64,000 bases of DNA, taken from NCBI RefSeq assembly GCF_036250755.1, contig NZ_CP109583.1, forward strand, positions 7,045,501 through 7,109,500, written 5' to 3'. Positions 45,430 through 54,023 of the stretch are shown one piece after another. This stretch comes from Streptomyces uncialis. GTDB taxonomy: Bacteria > Actinomycetota > Actinomycetes > Streptomycetales > Streptomycetaceae. Each line of letters starts with the position of its first letter. Within the stretch, counting starts at the first letter, position 1. Position numbers and translations under genes: made by a program. The notes beneath the pieces were generated by a model. The model ran no database searches and was not told where the DNA came from. It worked only from the letters and a program-made list of their open reading frames with translations.

Positions 45430-47709
45430 TTAGGGGGTACGGGATGGTTCCAGCCGGACGACGACGGATTTGCTCGCGGGCGTGTTGCTGGTGTCGGCGG
45501 TGGCGTCGAGGGGGACGAGGACGTTCGTCTCCGGGTAGTACGCGGCGGCGCACCCGCGCGCGGTGGGGTAGTGGACGACGCGGAACCCGTCGGCGCGCCG
45601 CTCGGTGCCGTCGCGCCATTCGCTGACGAGGTCGGTCAGGGAGCCGTCGGGGAAGCCGAGTGCGGTGGCGTCGTCGGGGTGGACGAGGACGACGCGCCGG
45701 CCGTTCTTGATACCGCGATAGCGGTCGTCCAGGCCGTAGATGGTGGTGTTGTACTGGTCGTGCGAGCGCAGCGTCTGGAGCAGGAGCCGTCCGGCGGGGA
45801 GCTTCGGGTACTCGACGGGCGCGGCGGTGAAGTTGGCCTTGCCGGTGGCGGTGGGGAAGCGGCGTTCGTCGCGGGGGGCGTGCGGGAGGGTGAAGCCGCC
45901 GGGGTGCGCGACACGGGCGTTGAAGTCCTCGAAGCCGGGCACGACGCGCGCGATGCGGTCGCGGATGGTGGCGTAGTCCCGCTCGAAGGTCTCCCAGGGG
46001 ACGGCGCTGCGGGTGCCGAGGACGGCGCGGGCCAGGCGGCAGACGATGGCGGGTTCGGAGAGCAGGCCGGGGCTCGCGGGGGCGAGGCGTCCGCGGGAGG
46101 CGTGGACCATGCCCATGGAGTCCTCGACGGTGACGAACTGTTCGCCGCCGGCCTGGAGGTCGCGTTCGGTGCGGCCGAGGGTGGGGAGGATGAGGGCGCG
46201 TGCTCCGGTGACGGCGTGGGAGCGGTTGAGCTTGGTGGAGATGTGGACGGTGAGACGGGCGCGCCGCATGGCCGCTTCGGTGACGTCGGTGTCGGGTGAC
46301 GCGGAGACGAAGTTGCCGCCCATGGCGAGGAACACCTTGGCGTCGCCGTCGCGCAGGGCGCGGATGGCGCGCACGACGTCGTAGCCGTGGGCGCGCGGGG
46401 GTGTGAAGCCGAACTCCTTCTCCAGGGCGTCGAGGAAGGCGGGGGCGGGGCGTTCGAAGATGCCCATGGTGCGGTCGCCCTGGACGTTGGAGTGACCGCG
46501 TACGGGGCACACCCCGGCGCCGGGGCGGCCGATGGCGCCGCGCAGCAGCAGGAGGTTGACGACCTCGCGGATGGTCGGGACGGCGTGCTTGTGCTGGGTG
46601 AGGCCCATGGCCCAGCAGACGACGGTGCGCCGGGAGGCGACGATCATCCGGAGGGCTTCCTCGATGGCGGGCCGGTCGAGCCCGGTGGCGGCGAGGGTGG
46701 TGTCCCAGTCGGCGTCCCGGGCGGTGGCGGCGAAGTCCTCGTAGCCGTGGGTGTGCTCGCGGACGAAGTCGTGGTCGACGGCGCCCTCGGTGTCGAGGAG
46801 GAGTTTGTTGAGCAGCCGGAACAGGGCTTGGTCGCCGCCGATGCGGATCTGGAGGAAGAGATCGGTGAGGGTGGTGCCCTTGGTGAGGCCGCCCAGGCTC
46901 TGGGGGTTCTTGAACTTCTCCATGCCCGCTTCGGGAAGCGGGTTGACGGTGATGATGCGGGCGCCGGCCCGCTTGGCCTTCTCCAGGGCGGAGAGCATCC
47001 GCGGGTGGTTCGTCCCGGGGTTCTGTCCGGCGACGATGATGAGGTCGGCCTGGTGGAGGTCGTCGAGCAGGACGCTGCCCTTGCCGACGCCGAGGGTCTC
47101 GGTGAGCGCGGAGCCGGACGACTCGTGGCACATGTTGGAGCAGTCGGGGAGGTTGTTCGTGCCGTACTCGCGGACGAACAGCTGGTAGAGGAACGCGGCC
47201 TCGTTGCTGGTGCGCCCGGAGGTGTAGAAGACGGCTTCGTCGGGCGAGTCGAGGGCGGTGAGCTCCTCGGCGATGATCGCGAAGGCGTCGTCCCAGCCGA
47301 CGGGTTCGTAGTGGGTGGCGCCCGCGGGCAGGTGCATCGGCTGGGTGAGGCGGCCCTGCTGGCCGAGCCAGTAGCCGCTGCGGCCGGCGAGGTCGGCGAG
47401 GGAGTGCTCGGCGAAGAACGCGGGGGTGACGCGGCGGAGGGTGGCTTCCTCGGCGACGGCCTTGGCGCCGTTCTCGCAGAATTCGGCGGTGTGGCGTTCG
47501 TCGCCCTCGGGCCAGGCGCAGCCGGGGCAGTCGAAGCCGTCCTTCTGGTTGACGCGGAGCAGGGTGAGGGCGGTGCGGCGGACGCCCATCTGCTGCTGCG
47601 CCATGCGCAGGCTGTGGCCGACGGCGGGGAGCCCGGCAGCGTGGTGCGGGGGCGGGGTGACTCGGGGGGTGTCCTGTGCCGGGTCGCTGCGGGGTGCTTC
47701 GCTGGCCAT
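45430..47709 (-). CDS. FdhF/YdeP-family molybdopterin oxidoreductase
   Basis: 759-residue protein of the FdhF/YdeP branch of molybdopterin enzymes. Start ATG at 47709 after CGAGGAG. N-terminal DGFDCPGCAWPEGDERH contains only the CPGC cysteine pair and not the four-cysteine cluster of formate dehydrogenase. The body has the molybdopterin binding repeats (VFYTSGRTSNEAAFLYQLF, DCSNMCHESSGSALTETLGVGKGS, LIIVAGQNPGTNHPRML, GRPGAGVCPVRGHSNVQGDRTMG) and a C-terminal domain with EWRDGTERRADGF. E. coli YdeP is linked to acid resistance; the reaction is not established. It stands alone. Confidence 0.9.
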   Translation of the reverse strand: MASEAPRSDPAQDTPRVTPPPHHAAGLPAVGHSLRMAQQQMGVRRTALTLLRVNQKDGFDCPGCAWPEGDERHTAEFCENGAKAVAEEATLRRVTPAFFAEHSLADLAGRSGYWLGQQGRLTQPMHLPAGATHYEPVGWDDAFAIIAEELTALDSPDEAVFYTSGRTSNEAAFLYQLFVREYGTNNLPDCSNMCHESSGSALTETLGVGKGSVLLDDLHQADLIIVAGQNPGTNHPRMLSALEKAKRAGARIITVNPLPEAGMEKFKNPQSLGGLTKGTTLTDLFLQIRIGGDQALFRLLNKLLLDTEGAVDHDFVREHTHGYEDFAATARDADWDTTLAATGLDRPAIEEALRMIVASRRTVVCWAMGLTQHKHAVPTIREVVNLLLLRGAIGRPGAGVCPVRGHSNVQGDRTMGIFERPAPAFLDALEKEFGFTPPRAHGYDVVRAIRALRDGDAKVFLAMGGNFVSASPDTDVTEAAMRRARLTVHISTKLNRSHAVTGARALILPTLGRTERDLQAGGEQFVTVEDSMGMVHASRGRLAPASPGLLSEPAIVCRLARAVLGTRSAVPWETFERDYATIRDRIARVVPGFEDFNARVAHPGGFTLPHAPRDERRFPTATGKANFTAAPVEYPKLPAGRLLLQTLRSHDQYNTTIYGLDDRYRGIKNGRRVVLVHPDDATALGFPDGSLTDLVSEWRDGTERRADGFRVVHYPTARGCAAAYYPETNVLVPLDATADTSNTPASKSVVVRLEPSRTP

Positions 47710-47847
47710 CTCGGCTCCTCGTCGAGCGCGTGTGCCGTTCGCCGTCCGTGATCGGCGGTCGTCCGATCCTCGCACGGGGGTGTGACAGCCGGTGGGCGCG
47801 GTCGGGAGCGGGGCCGGGTGTCAGTGGGGCGTGGCAGGATCGGGGGC

Positions 47848-50577
47848 GTGGCAGATTCAGCATCGAAGAAGACCGGGACGGCGGCGGGCGCGGGCAGCGG
47901 CGACCGGCCGCGGCTGCTCCTGATGGACGGGCACTCGCTGGCGTATCGCGCGTTCTTCGCGTTGCCCGTGGAGAATTTCACGACGGCCGCGGGTCAGCCG
48001 ACGAACGCGATCTACGGTTTCGCGTCGATGCTGGCGAACACGCTGCGTGACGAGGCGCCCACGCACTTCGCGGTGGCGTTCGACGTGTCGCGCAAGACGT
48101 GGCGGTCGGAGGAGTTCGCGGAGTACAAGGCGAATCGTTCGAAGACGCCGGACGAGTTCCGGGGACAGGTGGAGCTGATCGGGGAGCTGCTCGACGCGAT
48201 GCACGCGGTGCGGTTCGCGGTGGACGGCTTCGAGGCGGACGACGTGATCGCGACGCTGGCGACACGTGCGGAGGCCGAGGGTTTCGAGGTCCTGATCGTC
48301 ACGGGAGACCGGGACTCGTTCCAGTTGGTCAGCGAGCACACGACGGTGCTGTACCCGACGAAGGGCGTGTCGGAGCTGACGCGCTTCACTCCGGAGAAGG
48401 TCCAGGAGAAGTACGGGTTGACGCCCGCGCAGTATCCGGACTTCGCCGCGCTGCGGGGTGACCCGTCGGACAATCTGCCGGGTATCCCGGGGGTGGGGGA
48501 GAAGACCGCGGCGAAGTGGATCAATCAGTTCGGTTCGTTCGCGGAGCTGGTGGAGCGGGTCGACGAGGTCAAGGGCAAGGCCGGGCAGAACCTCCGGGAC
48601 CATCTGGAGGCGGTGCGGCTGAACCGCCGGCTGACGGAGATGGTGCGGGACGTGGAGCTGCCGCGCTCGGTGCCCGAGCTGGAGCGCGCGCCGTACGACC
48701 GCACGGCGGTGGCGATGGTGCTGGACACGCTGGAGATCCGTAATCCGTCGTTGCGGGAGCGGCTGCTGGCCGTCGACCCGGGTGCGGTGGAGGAGCAGCC
48801 GCAGGTCGAGGCGGGTGTCGAGGTCGACGGCGCGGTGCTGGCGACGGGCGAGGTCGCCCCCTGGCTCGCGGAGCACGGTGGTGAGCCGCTGGGCATGTCG
48901 GTGGTGGACACCTGGTCGCTGGGTGCGGGCACGGTCTCCGAGATCGCGTTGGCCGCGGCGGGCGGCGCGGCCGCGTGGTTCGACCCGGCGCAGCTGGACG
49001 AGGCCGACGAGCAGGCGTTCGCGCGCTGGCTTGCCGACGGCGGGCGGCCGAAGGTGCTGCACAACGCGAAGAGCGTGATGCGGGTCTTCGCGGAGCACGG
49101 CTGGTCGGTGGCGGGCATCTCGATGGACACGGCGCTGGCCGCGTATCTGGTGAAGCCGGGCCGTCGTTCCTTCGCGCTGGACGCGTTGACGCTGGAGTAC
49201 CTGGGGCGGGAGCTGGTTCCCGCGTCGGCGTCGGACGGCCAGTTGGCCTTCGGCGCGGACGAGCAGGCGGAGGCGGACGCGCTGATGGTGCAGGCGCGTG
49301 CCGTGCTGGACCTGGGCGGCGCGTTCGAGGGGCGGCTGGCGGAGGTCGGCTCGGCGGAGCTGCTGCGGGACGTGGAGCTGCCCACCTCGGAGCTGCTGGC
49401 GCGGATGGAGCGGCACGGCATCGCGGCGGACCGGGCGCATCTGGAGTCGATGGAGCAGATGTTCGCGGGCGCCGTGCAGCAGGCGGTGAAGGAGGCGCAC
49501 GCCTCGGTGGGCCATGAGTTCAACCTGGGTTCGCCGAAGCAGCTCCAGGAGGTGTTCTTCGGCGAGCTGGACCTGCCGAAGACGAAGAAGACGAAGACGG
49601 GCTACACGACCGACGCGGACGCGCTGGCGTGGCTGGCCGGGCAGACGGACCACGAGCTGCCGGTGATCATGCTGCGCCACCGTGAGCAGGCGAAGCTGCG
49701 GGTCACGGTCGAGGGTCTGATCAAGACGATCGCCGCGGACGGCCGTATCCACACCACGTTCAACCAGACGGTCGCGGCGACGGGCCGGCTGTCGTCGACC
49801 GATCCGAACCTCCAGAACATCCCCGTCCGTACGGACGAGGGCCGCGCGATCCGGCGCGGGTTCGTCGTCGGTGAGGGTTTCGAGTCACTGATGACGGCGG
49901 ACTACAGCCAGATCGAGCTGCGGGTGATGGCTCATCTGTCGGAGGACGCGGGACTGATCGAGGCGTTCACCTCCGGTGAGGATCTGCACAGCACGGTCGC
50001 CTCGCAGGTGTTCGGTGTCGAGCGGTCCGCGGTGGACGCGGAGATGCGCCGCAAGATCAAGGCGATGTCGTACGGCTTGGCGTACGGTCTGTCGGCCTTC
50101 GGCCTGTCGCAGCAGCTGAACATCGAGGCGGCGGAGGCCCGCGGCCTGATGGACACCTACTTCGAGCGTTTCGGCGGGGTCCGCGAATACCTCCACCGTG
50201 TCGTGGAGGAGGCCCGCGCCACCGGCTACACGGAGACGTGGCTGGGCCGTCGCCGGTATCTGCCGGATCTGAACAGCGACAATCGTCAGCGCCGTGAGAT
50301 GGCCGAGCGGATGGCCCTGAACGCGCCCATCCAGGGCACGGCGGCGGACATCGTGAAGATCGCCATGCTGAACGTCGACCGCGCGATGGGCGAGGCCGGG
50401 CTCACCTCCCGGATGCTGCTCCAGGTCCATGACGAAATCGTCCTGGAGATCGCGCCGGGCGAGCGGGCGGCCACGGAGGAGCTGGTCCGCCGCGAGATGG
50501 CGGCGGCCGTGGAGCTGAGGGCCCCGCTGGACGTCTCGGTGGGCGTGGGCCCGGACTGGGAGTCCGCAGCCCACTGA
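47848..50577 (+). CDS. polA: DNA polymerase I
   Basis: 909-residue repair/Okazaki-fragment polymerase. Start GTG at 47848, 7 bases after CAGGAT and without a Shine-Dalgarno. The 5' nuclease domain (about 20-310) has LLLMDGHSLAYRAFFAL and GFEADDVIATLA, LRGDPSDNLPGIPGVGEKTA. The 3'-5' exonuclease-like middle domain lacks the catalytic acidic residues (the position of DxE reads VVDTWSLG), as in other actinobacteria. The polymerase domain has motif A MTADYSQIELRVMAHLS, motif B RRKIKAMSYGLAYGLSAFGLS and motif C LLQVHDEIVLE. Confidence 0.96.
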   Translation: MADSASKKTGTAAGAGSGDRPRLLLMDGHSLAYRAFFALPVENFTTAAGQPTNAIYGFASMLANTLRDEAPTHFAVAFDVSRKTWRSEEFAEYKANRSKTPDEFRGQVELIGELLDAMHAVRFAVDGFEADDVIATLATRAEAEGFEVLIVTGDRDSFQLVSEHTTVLYPTKGVSELTRFTPEKVQEKYGLTPAQYPDFAALRGDPSDNLPGIPGVGEKTAAKWINQFGSFAELVERVDEVKGKAGQNLRDHLEAVRLNRRLTEMVRDVELPRSVPELERAPYDRTAVAMVLDTLEIRNPSLRERLLAVDPGAVEEQPQVEAGVEVDGAVLATGEVAPWLAEHGGEPLGMSVVDTWSLGAGTVSEIALAAAGGAAAWFDPAQLDEADEQAFARWLADGGRPKVLHNAKSVMRVFAEHGWSVAGISMDTALAAYLVKPGRRSFALDALTLEYLGRELVPASASDGQLAFGADEQAEADALMVQARAVLDLGGAFEGRLAEVGSAELLRDVELPTSELLARMERHGIAADRAHLESMEQMFAGAVQQAVKEAHASVGHEFNLGSPKQLQEVFFGELDLPKTKKTKTGYTTDADALAWLAGQTDHELPVIMLRHREQAKLRVTVEGLIKTIAADGRIHTTFNQTVAATGRLSSTDPNLQNIPVRTDEGRAIRRGFVVGEGFESLMTADYSQIELRVMAHLSEDAGLIEAFTSGEDLHSTVASQVFGVERSAVDAEMRRKIKAMSYGLAYGLSAFGLSQQLNIEAAEARGLMDTYFERFGGVREYLHRVVEEARATGYTETWLGRRRYLPDLNSDNRQRREMAERMALNAPIQGTAADIVKIAMLNVDRAMGEAGLTSRMLLQVHDEIVLEIAPGERAATEELVRREMAAAVELRAPLDVSVGVGPDWESAAH

Positions 50578-50584
50578 CGGCACC

Positions 50585-50646
50585 GGGCGCGGCCCTGTCC
50601 TCCTCCTCCCCACAGCGCGGAGAAGGAGGAGACCAGGCCCGCGCCC
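50585..50646 (+). terminator. polA terminator
   Basis: Long imperfect hairpin: GGGCGCGGCCCTG and the following TCCTCC pyrimidine run pair with GGAGGAGACCAGGCCCGCGCCC, ending at 50646. It begins 8 bases after the polA stop. Confidence 0.6.
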
Positions 50647-50689
50647 ACCCCAGCACACCCTCCCCACGCCCGCCCCGCACGGCGACAAG

Positions 50690-50970
50690 AGCGACGACCG
50701 GCCGTGCCCCTTCAGGGTCGCGGGGAACCGCGCACCCACGTCCGCCCCGCACGGGAACAAGGTACGGCGACCGGCCGTGCCCCTTCAGGGGCGCGGGGAA
50801 CTGCGCCCCACGTCCGACCCACACGGAGACAACAGCGGCGACTGGCCGTGCCCCAAGGGTCGCGGGGAACCGCGCACCCACGTCCGCCCCGCACGGGAAC
50901 AAGGTACGGCGACCGGCCGTGACCCAAGGGGCGCGGGGAACTGCGCCCCACGTCCGACCCGCACAGCCAC
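50690..50970. repeat. Composite intergenic repeat cluster E (tandem, reverse orientation)
   Basis: Four tandem units of about 71 bp (spacings 73, 69, 71) after polA. Units 2 and 4 contain the exact reverse 20-mer AGGGGCGCGGGGAACTGCGC (50787-50806 and 50927-50946). Units 1 and 3 carry a shared variant AGGGTCGCGGGGAACCGCGC (50714-50733 and, minus one leading base change, 50856-50875). The linkers also alternate: ACCCACGTCCGCCCCGCACG in 1 and 3, CCCACGTCCGACCC in 2 and 4. The pattern is therefore A-B-A-B. No core is present. Confidence 0.85.
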
Positions 50971-51210
50971 GAAGACGCCCACCGGTGATCCCCAGGCACG
51001 AACACCAAGGTGCGAGAGGAGACCCAACAGACACGCGCAGCGGGAACCAGGGCCGGGCCGGGCCCGGTACGGACGACCCGGGGACGGGGACGGGGACGGG
51101 GCCGGGGACGTGCCGGTGCCGGAGGAATCGGGCTTCCGCAAGACCGACGGAGTCACCCGCTTGGACTGCTCCCCGGGCCCCTCCGCCCCCGCACCGGGAG
51201 GATGCCGTCC

Positions 51211-51630
51211 ATGGGCCTCCACCTCCGCGCGAGCCTCACGGCCGGCGCCGCCACCGTGACGGCGGCGGTCCTCGGGCCGATATCCGCCCTCGGCACCGCC
51301 GCCGAGCGCGTGCGGTCCGCCGCCCTGCGCCGCGCCGGTCAGGAGCGGGACCCCGCCGCCCCGGTGTCCAAGGGCGCCGGGGCGGCGCTCTCGTGGTCGG
51401 CCCGGCTGCGGGCGTCGCGATCCCCGGCGGGTCCTCGCTGTCCGCAGGCGAGTGTCCGCCGTGAGCGGTCGGGCGGCGGGCCGCGTGAGCTGCTGCGGGC
51501 GGCCGCCCGACGGCGGGCGGCGTTCGTGCGCCGCACCCGGGGCGCGGCCGGTCCGGTCACGCGCCGCGCGTCCGGTGGGACGCCCACCTCGGGCCCGACG
51601 GCCGCTCCGCCGTCGGCTGCCGGGGACTGA
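51211..51630 (+). CDS. Hypothetical short basic protein (uncertain)
   Basis: 139-residue open frame starting MGLHLRASLTAGAATVTAAV after GGGAGG at a 9-base spacing. The first 30 residues could be a hydrophobic export or membrane segment (ASLTAGAATVTAAVLGPISAL). The rest is Arg/Ala-rich with no recognisable family. High GC leaves several frames open here, so coding status is doubtful; the start site is the only positive sign. Confidence 0.3.
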   Translation: MGLHLRASLTAGAATVTAAVLGPISALGTAAERVRSAALRRAGQERDPAAPVSKGAGAALSWSARLRASRSPAGPRCPQASVRRERSGGGPRELLRAAARRRAAFVRRTRGAAGPVTRRASGGTPTSGPTAAPPSAAGD

Positions 51631-51933
51631 CGAAGGCGCCGCAGGGCACCCGCACGGCACCCGTCCCGCACACACAGCGCATACACGGCACCCGCATGCG
51701 CCCCGCACATCTGACAACCCGTATGCCGGTGACTCCCGCCGAACTGTTCCGGCGTATGTCCCACTCAGCGTCCGACTTCACGTATTCGCTTACCCCCACC
51801 GGTGAACGAACCGCCCCAAACCGGGCGCGAACGGGTGCCCAGGCAAAGCAAGTTGCCGTAGGGTCGCCAGCGTCGGAGCGTGCGCGGGACGGTGCGCTCC
51901 GCATCTGGTCACCGATGAGAAGGGGAGCCGGGA
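51631..51933. other. Spacer upstream of the transglycosylase
   Basis: About 300 bases without a gene. It includes a lower-GC part (51760-51800) that may be the promoter. I looked for a c-di-AMP (ydaO) riboswitch, which often precedes wall hydrolase genes in actinobacteria, and did not find its conserved strings. GAAGGGGAGCC is the ribosome site for 51934. Confidence 0.4.
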
Positions 51934-53778
51934 ATGGCGGCGTACATCGGCCGGAGGCTGCGCAAGGGAGCGGCGACCACCGCTGTTGCGGCGGTCGTGG
52001 TGGCGGCGTTGTCCGCCTCGGGCGCCCCCGGAGCGCAGGGGGTCACCGACCCGGCGTCCGGGTTGCAGACCTCCGACAGTGCGCCAGGACCGGACGACGG
52101 TGATCATTCCGCCACCGGCGACTCGCCCTACTACACCGAACTCCCGCCGCTGAAGAGCCCCACGGTACCGCCCACGATCGGTGACCCGATCAGTCGGGGC
52201 GGCTCCGAGGCGGGCATCCCGGCGACCGTCCTCGACGCCTACAAGCGGGCCGAGGCGTCCATGAGGCTGTCCCAGCCGGAGTGCAACCTGCCCTGGGAAC
52301 TGCTCGCGGCGATAGGCAAGGTCGAGTCCGGTCACGCCCGGGGCGGACGGGTCGACGGGAACGGGACGACGACCACGCCGATCCTCGGCCCGGTGCTCGA
52401 CGGCAACGGCTTCGCGAACATCAGCGACACCGACAACGGTGCCTTCGACGGTGACGCCACCCATGACCGGGCCGTCGGCCCGATGCAGTTCATCCCGTCC
52501 ACCTGGGGCGAGGGCGGCCCGACCGGTGACGGATGGGGCGCCGACGCCAACGGCGACGGCAAGCGCGACCCCAACAACATCTACGACGCCACCCTCGCCG
52601 CCGGGCGCTATCTCTGCGCGGGCGGCCGCGATCTGTCCGCTGCCGACGAGCTGCGTGCGGCCATCCTCAGCTACAACCGGTCCACCGAGTACGTGAACAC
52701 CGTGCTGTCGTGGCTGGAGTACTACCGCAAGGGCAGCCACGAGATCCCCGACGGCACGGGCACCCTTCCGGCGGACCGCAGCGATCGCACCCCCGACCGC
52801 ACGCCTTCTCCCGCCTCCGGGACGCCCCGCCCCGGCTCCTCCGCGCCCGACCGGCCCGGCACCCGCCCCGGCGCCGGCTCCACTCAGGACCCCGAGCGGC
52901 CCGGCTCCGGGCCCGGGACATCGCCCGGGCCCTCGGTCCCCGGCGGCAGCCCGTCGCCCGGTCCGACCACCCCGCCCACCAAGCCGCCGGGCAGCGGCGG
53001 GCCCACCACGCCTCCCACCACACCACCGACCACTCCGCCCACCAAGCCCCCGACCAGCCCGCCGACGACGACGCCCACCCCGACCGACACCGTCGCCCGG
53101 CTGGAGAACGCGGGCGGCGCCACGATCACCGCGACGGCCGGCGAGTCCTTCCCCCGTCCTGTGAAGGTGCGGGCCGAGACCTCGGCGGGGGACCCGGTCG
53201 CGAAGGTGCGAGTGCGGTTCACCGTCGCCGGTGACACCGACACCGCCTTCCCCGGCGGCGAGAGCGTCGCCACGGTGGTGACCGACAGCGCCGGTGTCGC
53301 CACCGCGCCCGCGCTCCTCGCGGGGGAGAAGGCGGGTGGCTTCACGGTCCGCGCCGTCGTCGTCGGACGCGCGGTCGCCGCCGCCGAGGTCAAGGCGACC
53401 GTCACCGCCCGTCAGGCCGACGCCCTGGTACGCGTCGGCGACAAGGAACTCGTCTGCTCGCCCGGCGGCGAGTTCGCCGACGCCGTCGTCCTCAAGGCCA
53501 CCCGCAAGGGCGCCGCCGCCGGTCGCGTCGCCGCCACGGCCACCCTGGTCAAGGCCGCCGCCGACCCCGCCGTCAACGACAAGGGCCCCCACTTCAAGGA
53601 CGCCGACGGCAAGCCGGTCCGCGAACTCACCGCCCTCGTCACCGACAAGGACGGCGTGCTCCAGCTGCCGAAGCTCCACGCCGACGAGACCACCGGTACG
53701 TTCCTGCTGCGTGTCACCACCACCGGGGGCGCCACCCTCACCGTCGAACTGAAGGTCGCGGCCCCTCCGGCAACCTGA
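51934..53778 (+). CDS. Secreted lytic transglycosylase (MltB/SLT-like) with C-terminal Ig-like domains
   Basis: 614-residue exported protein. Signal peptide 1-36 (RRLRKGAATTAVAAVVVAALSAS). Transglycosylase domain about 95-270: VLDAYKRAEASMR, LPWELLAAIGKVESGHARGG with catalytic E131, HDRAVGPMQFIPSTWG, ANGDGKRDPNNIYDATLAAGRYLC and ELRAAILSYNRSTEYVNTVLSW. A proline/threonine-rich linker (about 280-385) with PTTPP repeats, typical of wall-spanning, follows. The C-terminal 230 residues have Big/invasin-like repeats (ATAGESFPRPVKVRAETSAGDPVAKV, in parts, with a second similar block). Cleaves peptidoglycan glycan strands. Confidence 0.9.
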   Translation: MAAYIGRRLRKGAATTAVAAVVVAALSASGAPGAQGVTDPASGLQTSDSAPGPDDGDHSATGDSPYYTELPPLKSPTVPPTIGDPISRGGSEAGIPATVLDAYKRAEASMRLSQPECNLPWELLAAIGKVESGHARGGRVDGNGTTTTPILGPVLDGNGFANISDTDNGAFDGDATHDRAVGPMQFIPSTWGEGGPTGDGWGADANGDGKRDPNNIYDATLAAGRYLCAGGRDLSAADELRAAILSYNRSTEYVNTVLSWLEYYRKGSHEIPDGTGTLPADRSDRTPDRTPSPASGTPRPGSSAPDRPGTRPGAGSTQDPERPGSGPGTSPGPSVPGGSPSPGPTTPPTKPPGSGGPTTPPTTPPTTPPTKPPTSPPTTTPTPTDTVARLENAGGATITATAGESFPRPVKVRAETSAGDPVAKVRVRFTVAGDTDTAFPGGESVATVVTDSAGVATAPALLAGEKAGGFTVRAVVVGRAVAAAEVKATVTARQADALVRVGDKELVCSPGGEFADAVVLKATRKGAAAGRVAATATLVKAAADPAVNDKGPHFKDADGKPVRELTALVTDKDGVLQLPKLHADETTGTFLLRVTTTGGATLTVELKVAAPPAT

Positions 53779-53900
53779 CCCACGGCACACCTCCCGCCCG
53801 CCCCCGCGTCCACCGGCACCACGGACCCGGGGGCGCCGCCGTCCGCACCCCGCACCGTCCCCCGGACCGGCGCCCCCGCCAGTCGCCCGCCCTCAGCCAG

Positions 53901-53959
53901 CCGCGCTCACCCCGGGGCAGCCGCGCCCGCCCCGGGGCAGTCGCGCTCACTCCGGGGCA
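53901..53959. repeat. Three tandem 20-bp units between SLT and hrpB genes
   Basis: CCGCGCTCACCCCGGGGCAG (53901-53920), a variant at 53921-53940 and a third at 53941-53959. It lies in the spacer between convergent genes; each unit contains the palindromic CCCCGGGG or CCCGGGG. Confidence 0.75.
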
Positions 53960-54023
53960 CACCCCGGACCCGGCGATGCCCTGCCTCCGCTCAACCTCAG
54001 CTCCGGCAATGCCCCGCCTCCGG

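Noticed and set aside
44879..47863. 994-residue minus-strand frame ending in the thioesterase
   Set aside because: Only its last 154 residues are a real protein. The rest is the YdeP-family gene read in another frame (Arg/Pro-rich).
50690..50970. CRISPR-like array in cluster E
   Set aside because: Units are about 71 bp with conserved linkers rather than unique spacers, and belong to the intergenic repeat family found in four other places.
51640..51933. c-di-AMP (ydaO) riboswitch before the lytic transglycosylase
   Set aside because: Such switches often precede actinobacterial wall hydrolases, but the conserved GGGGAACC and CAGCTAACC-type strings are absent here.
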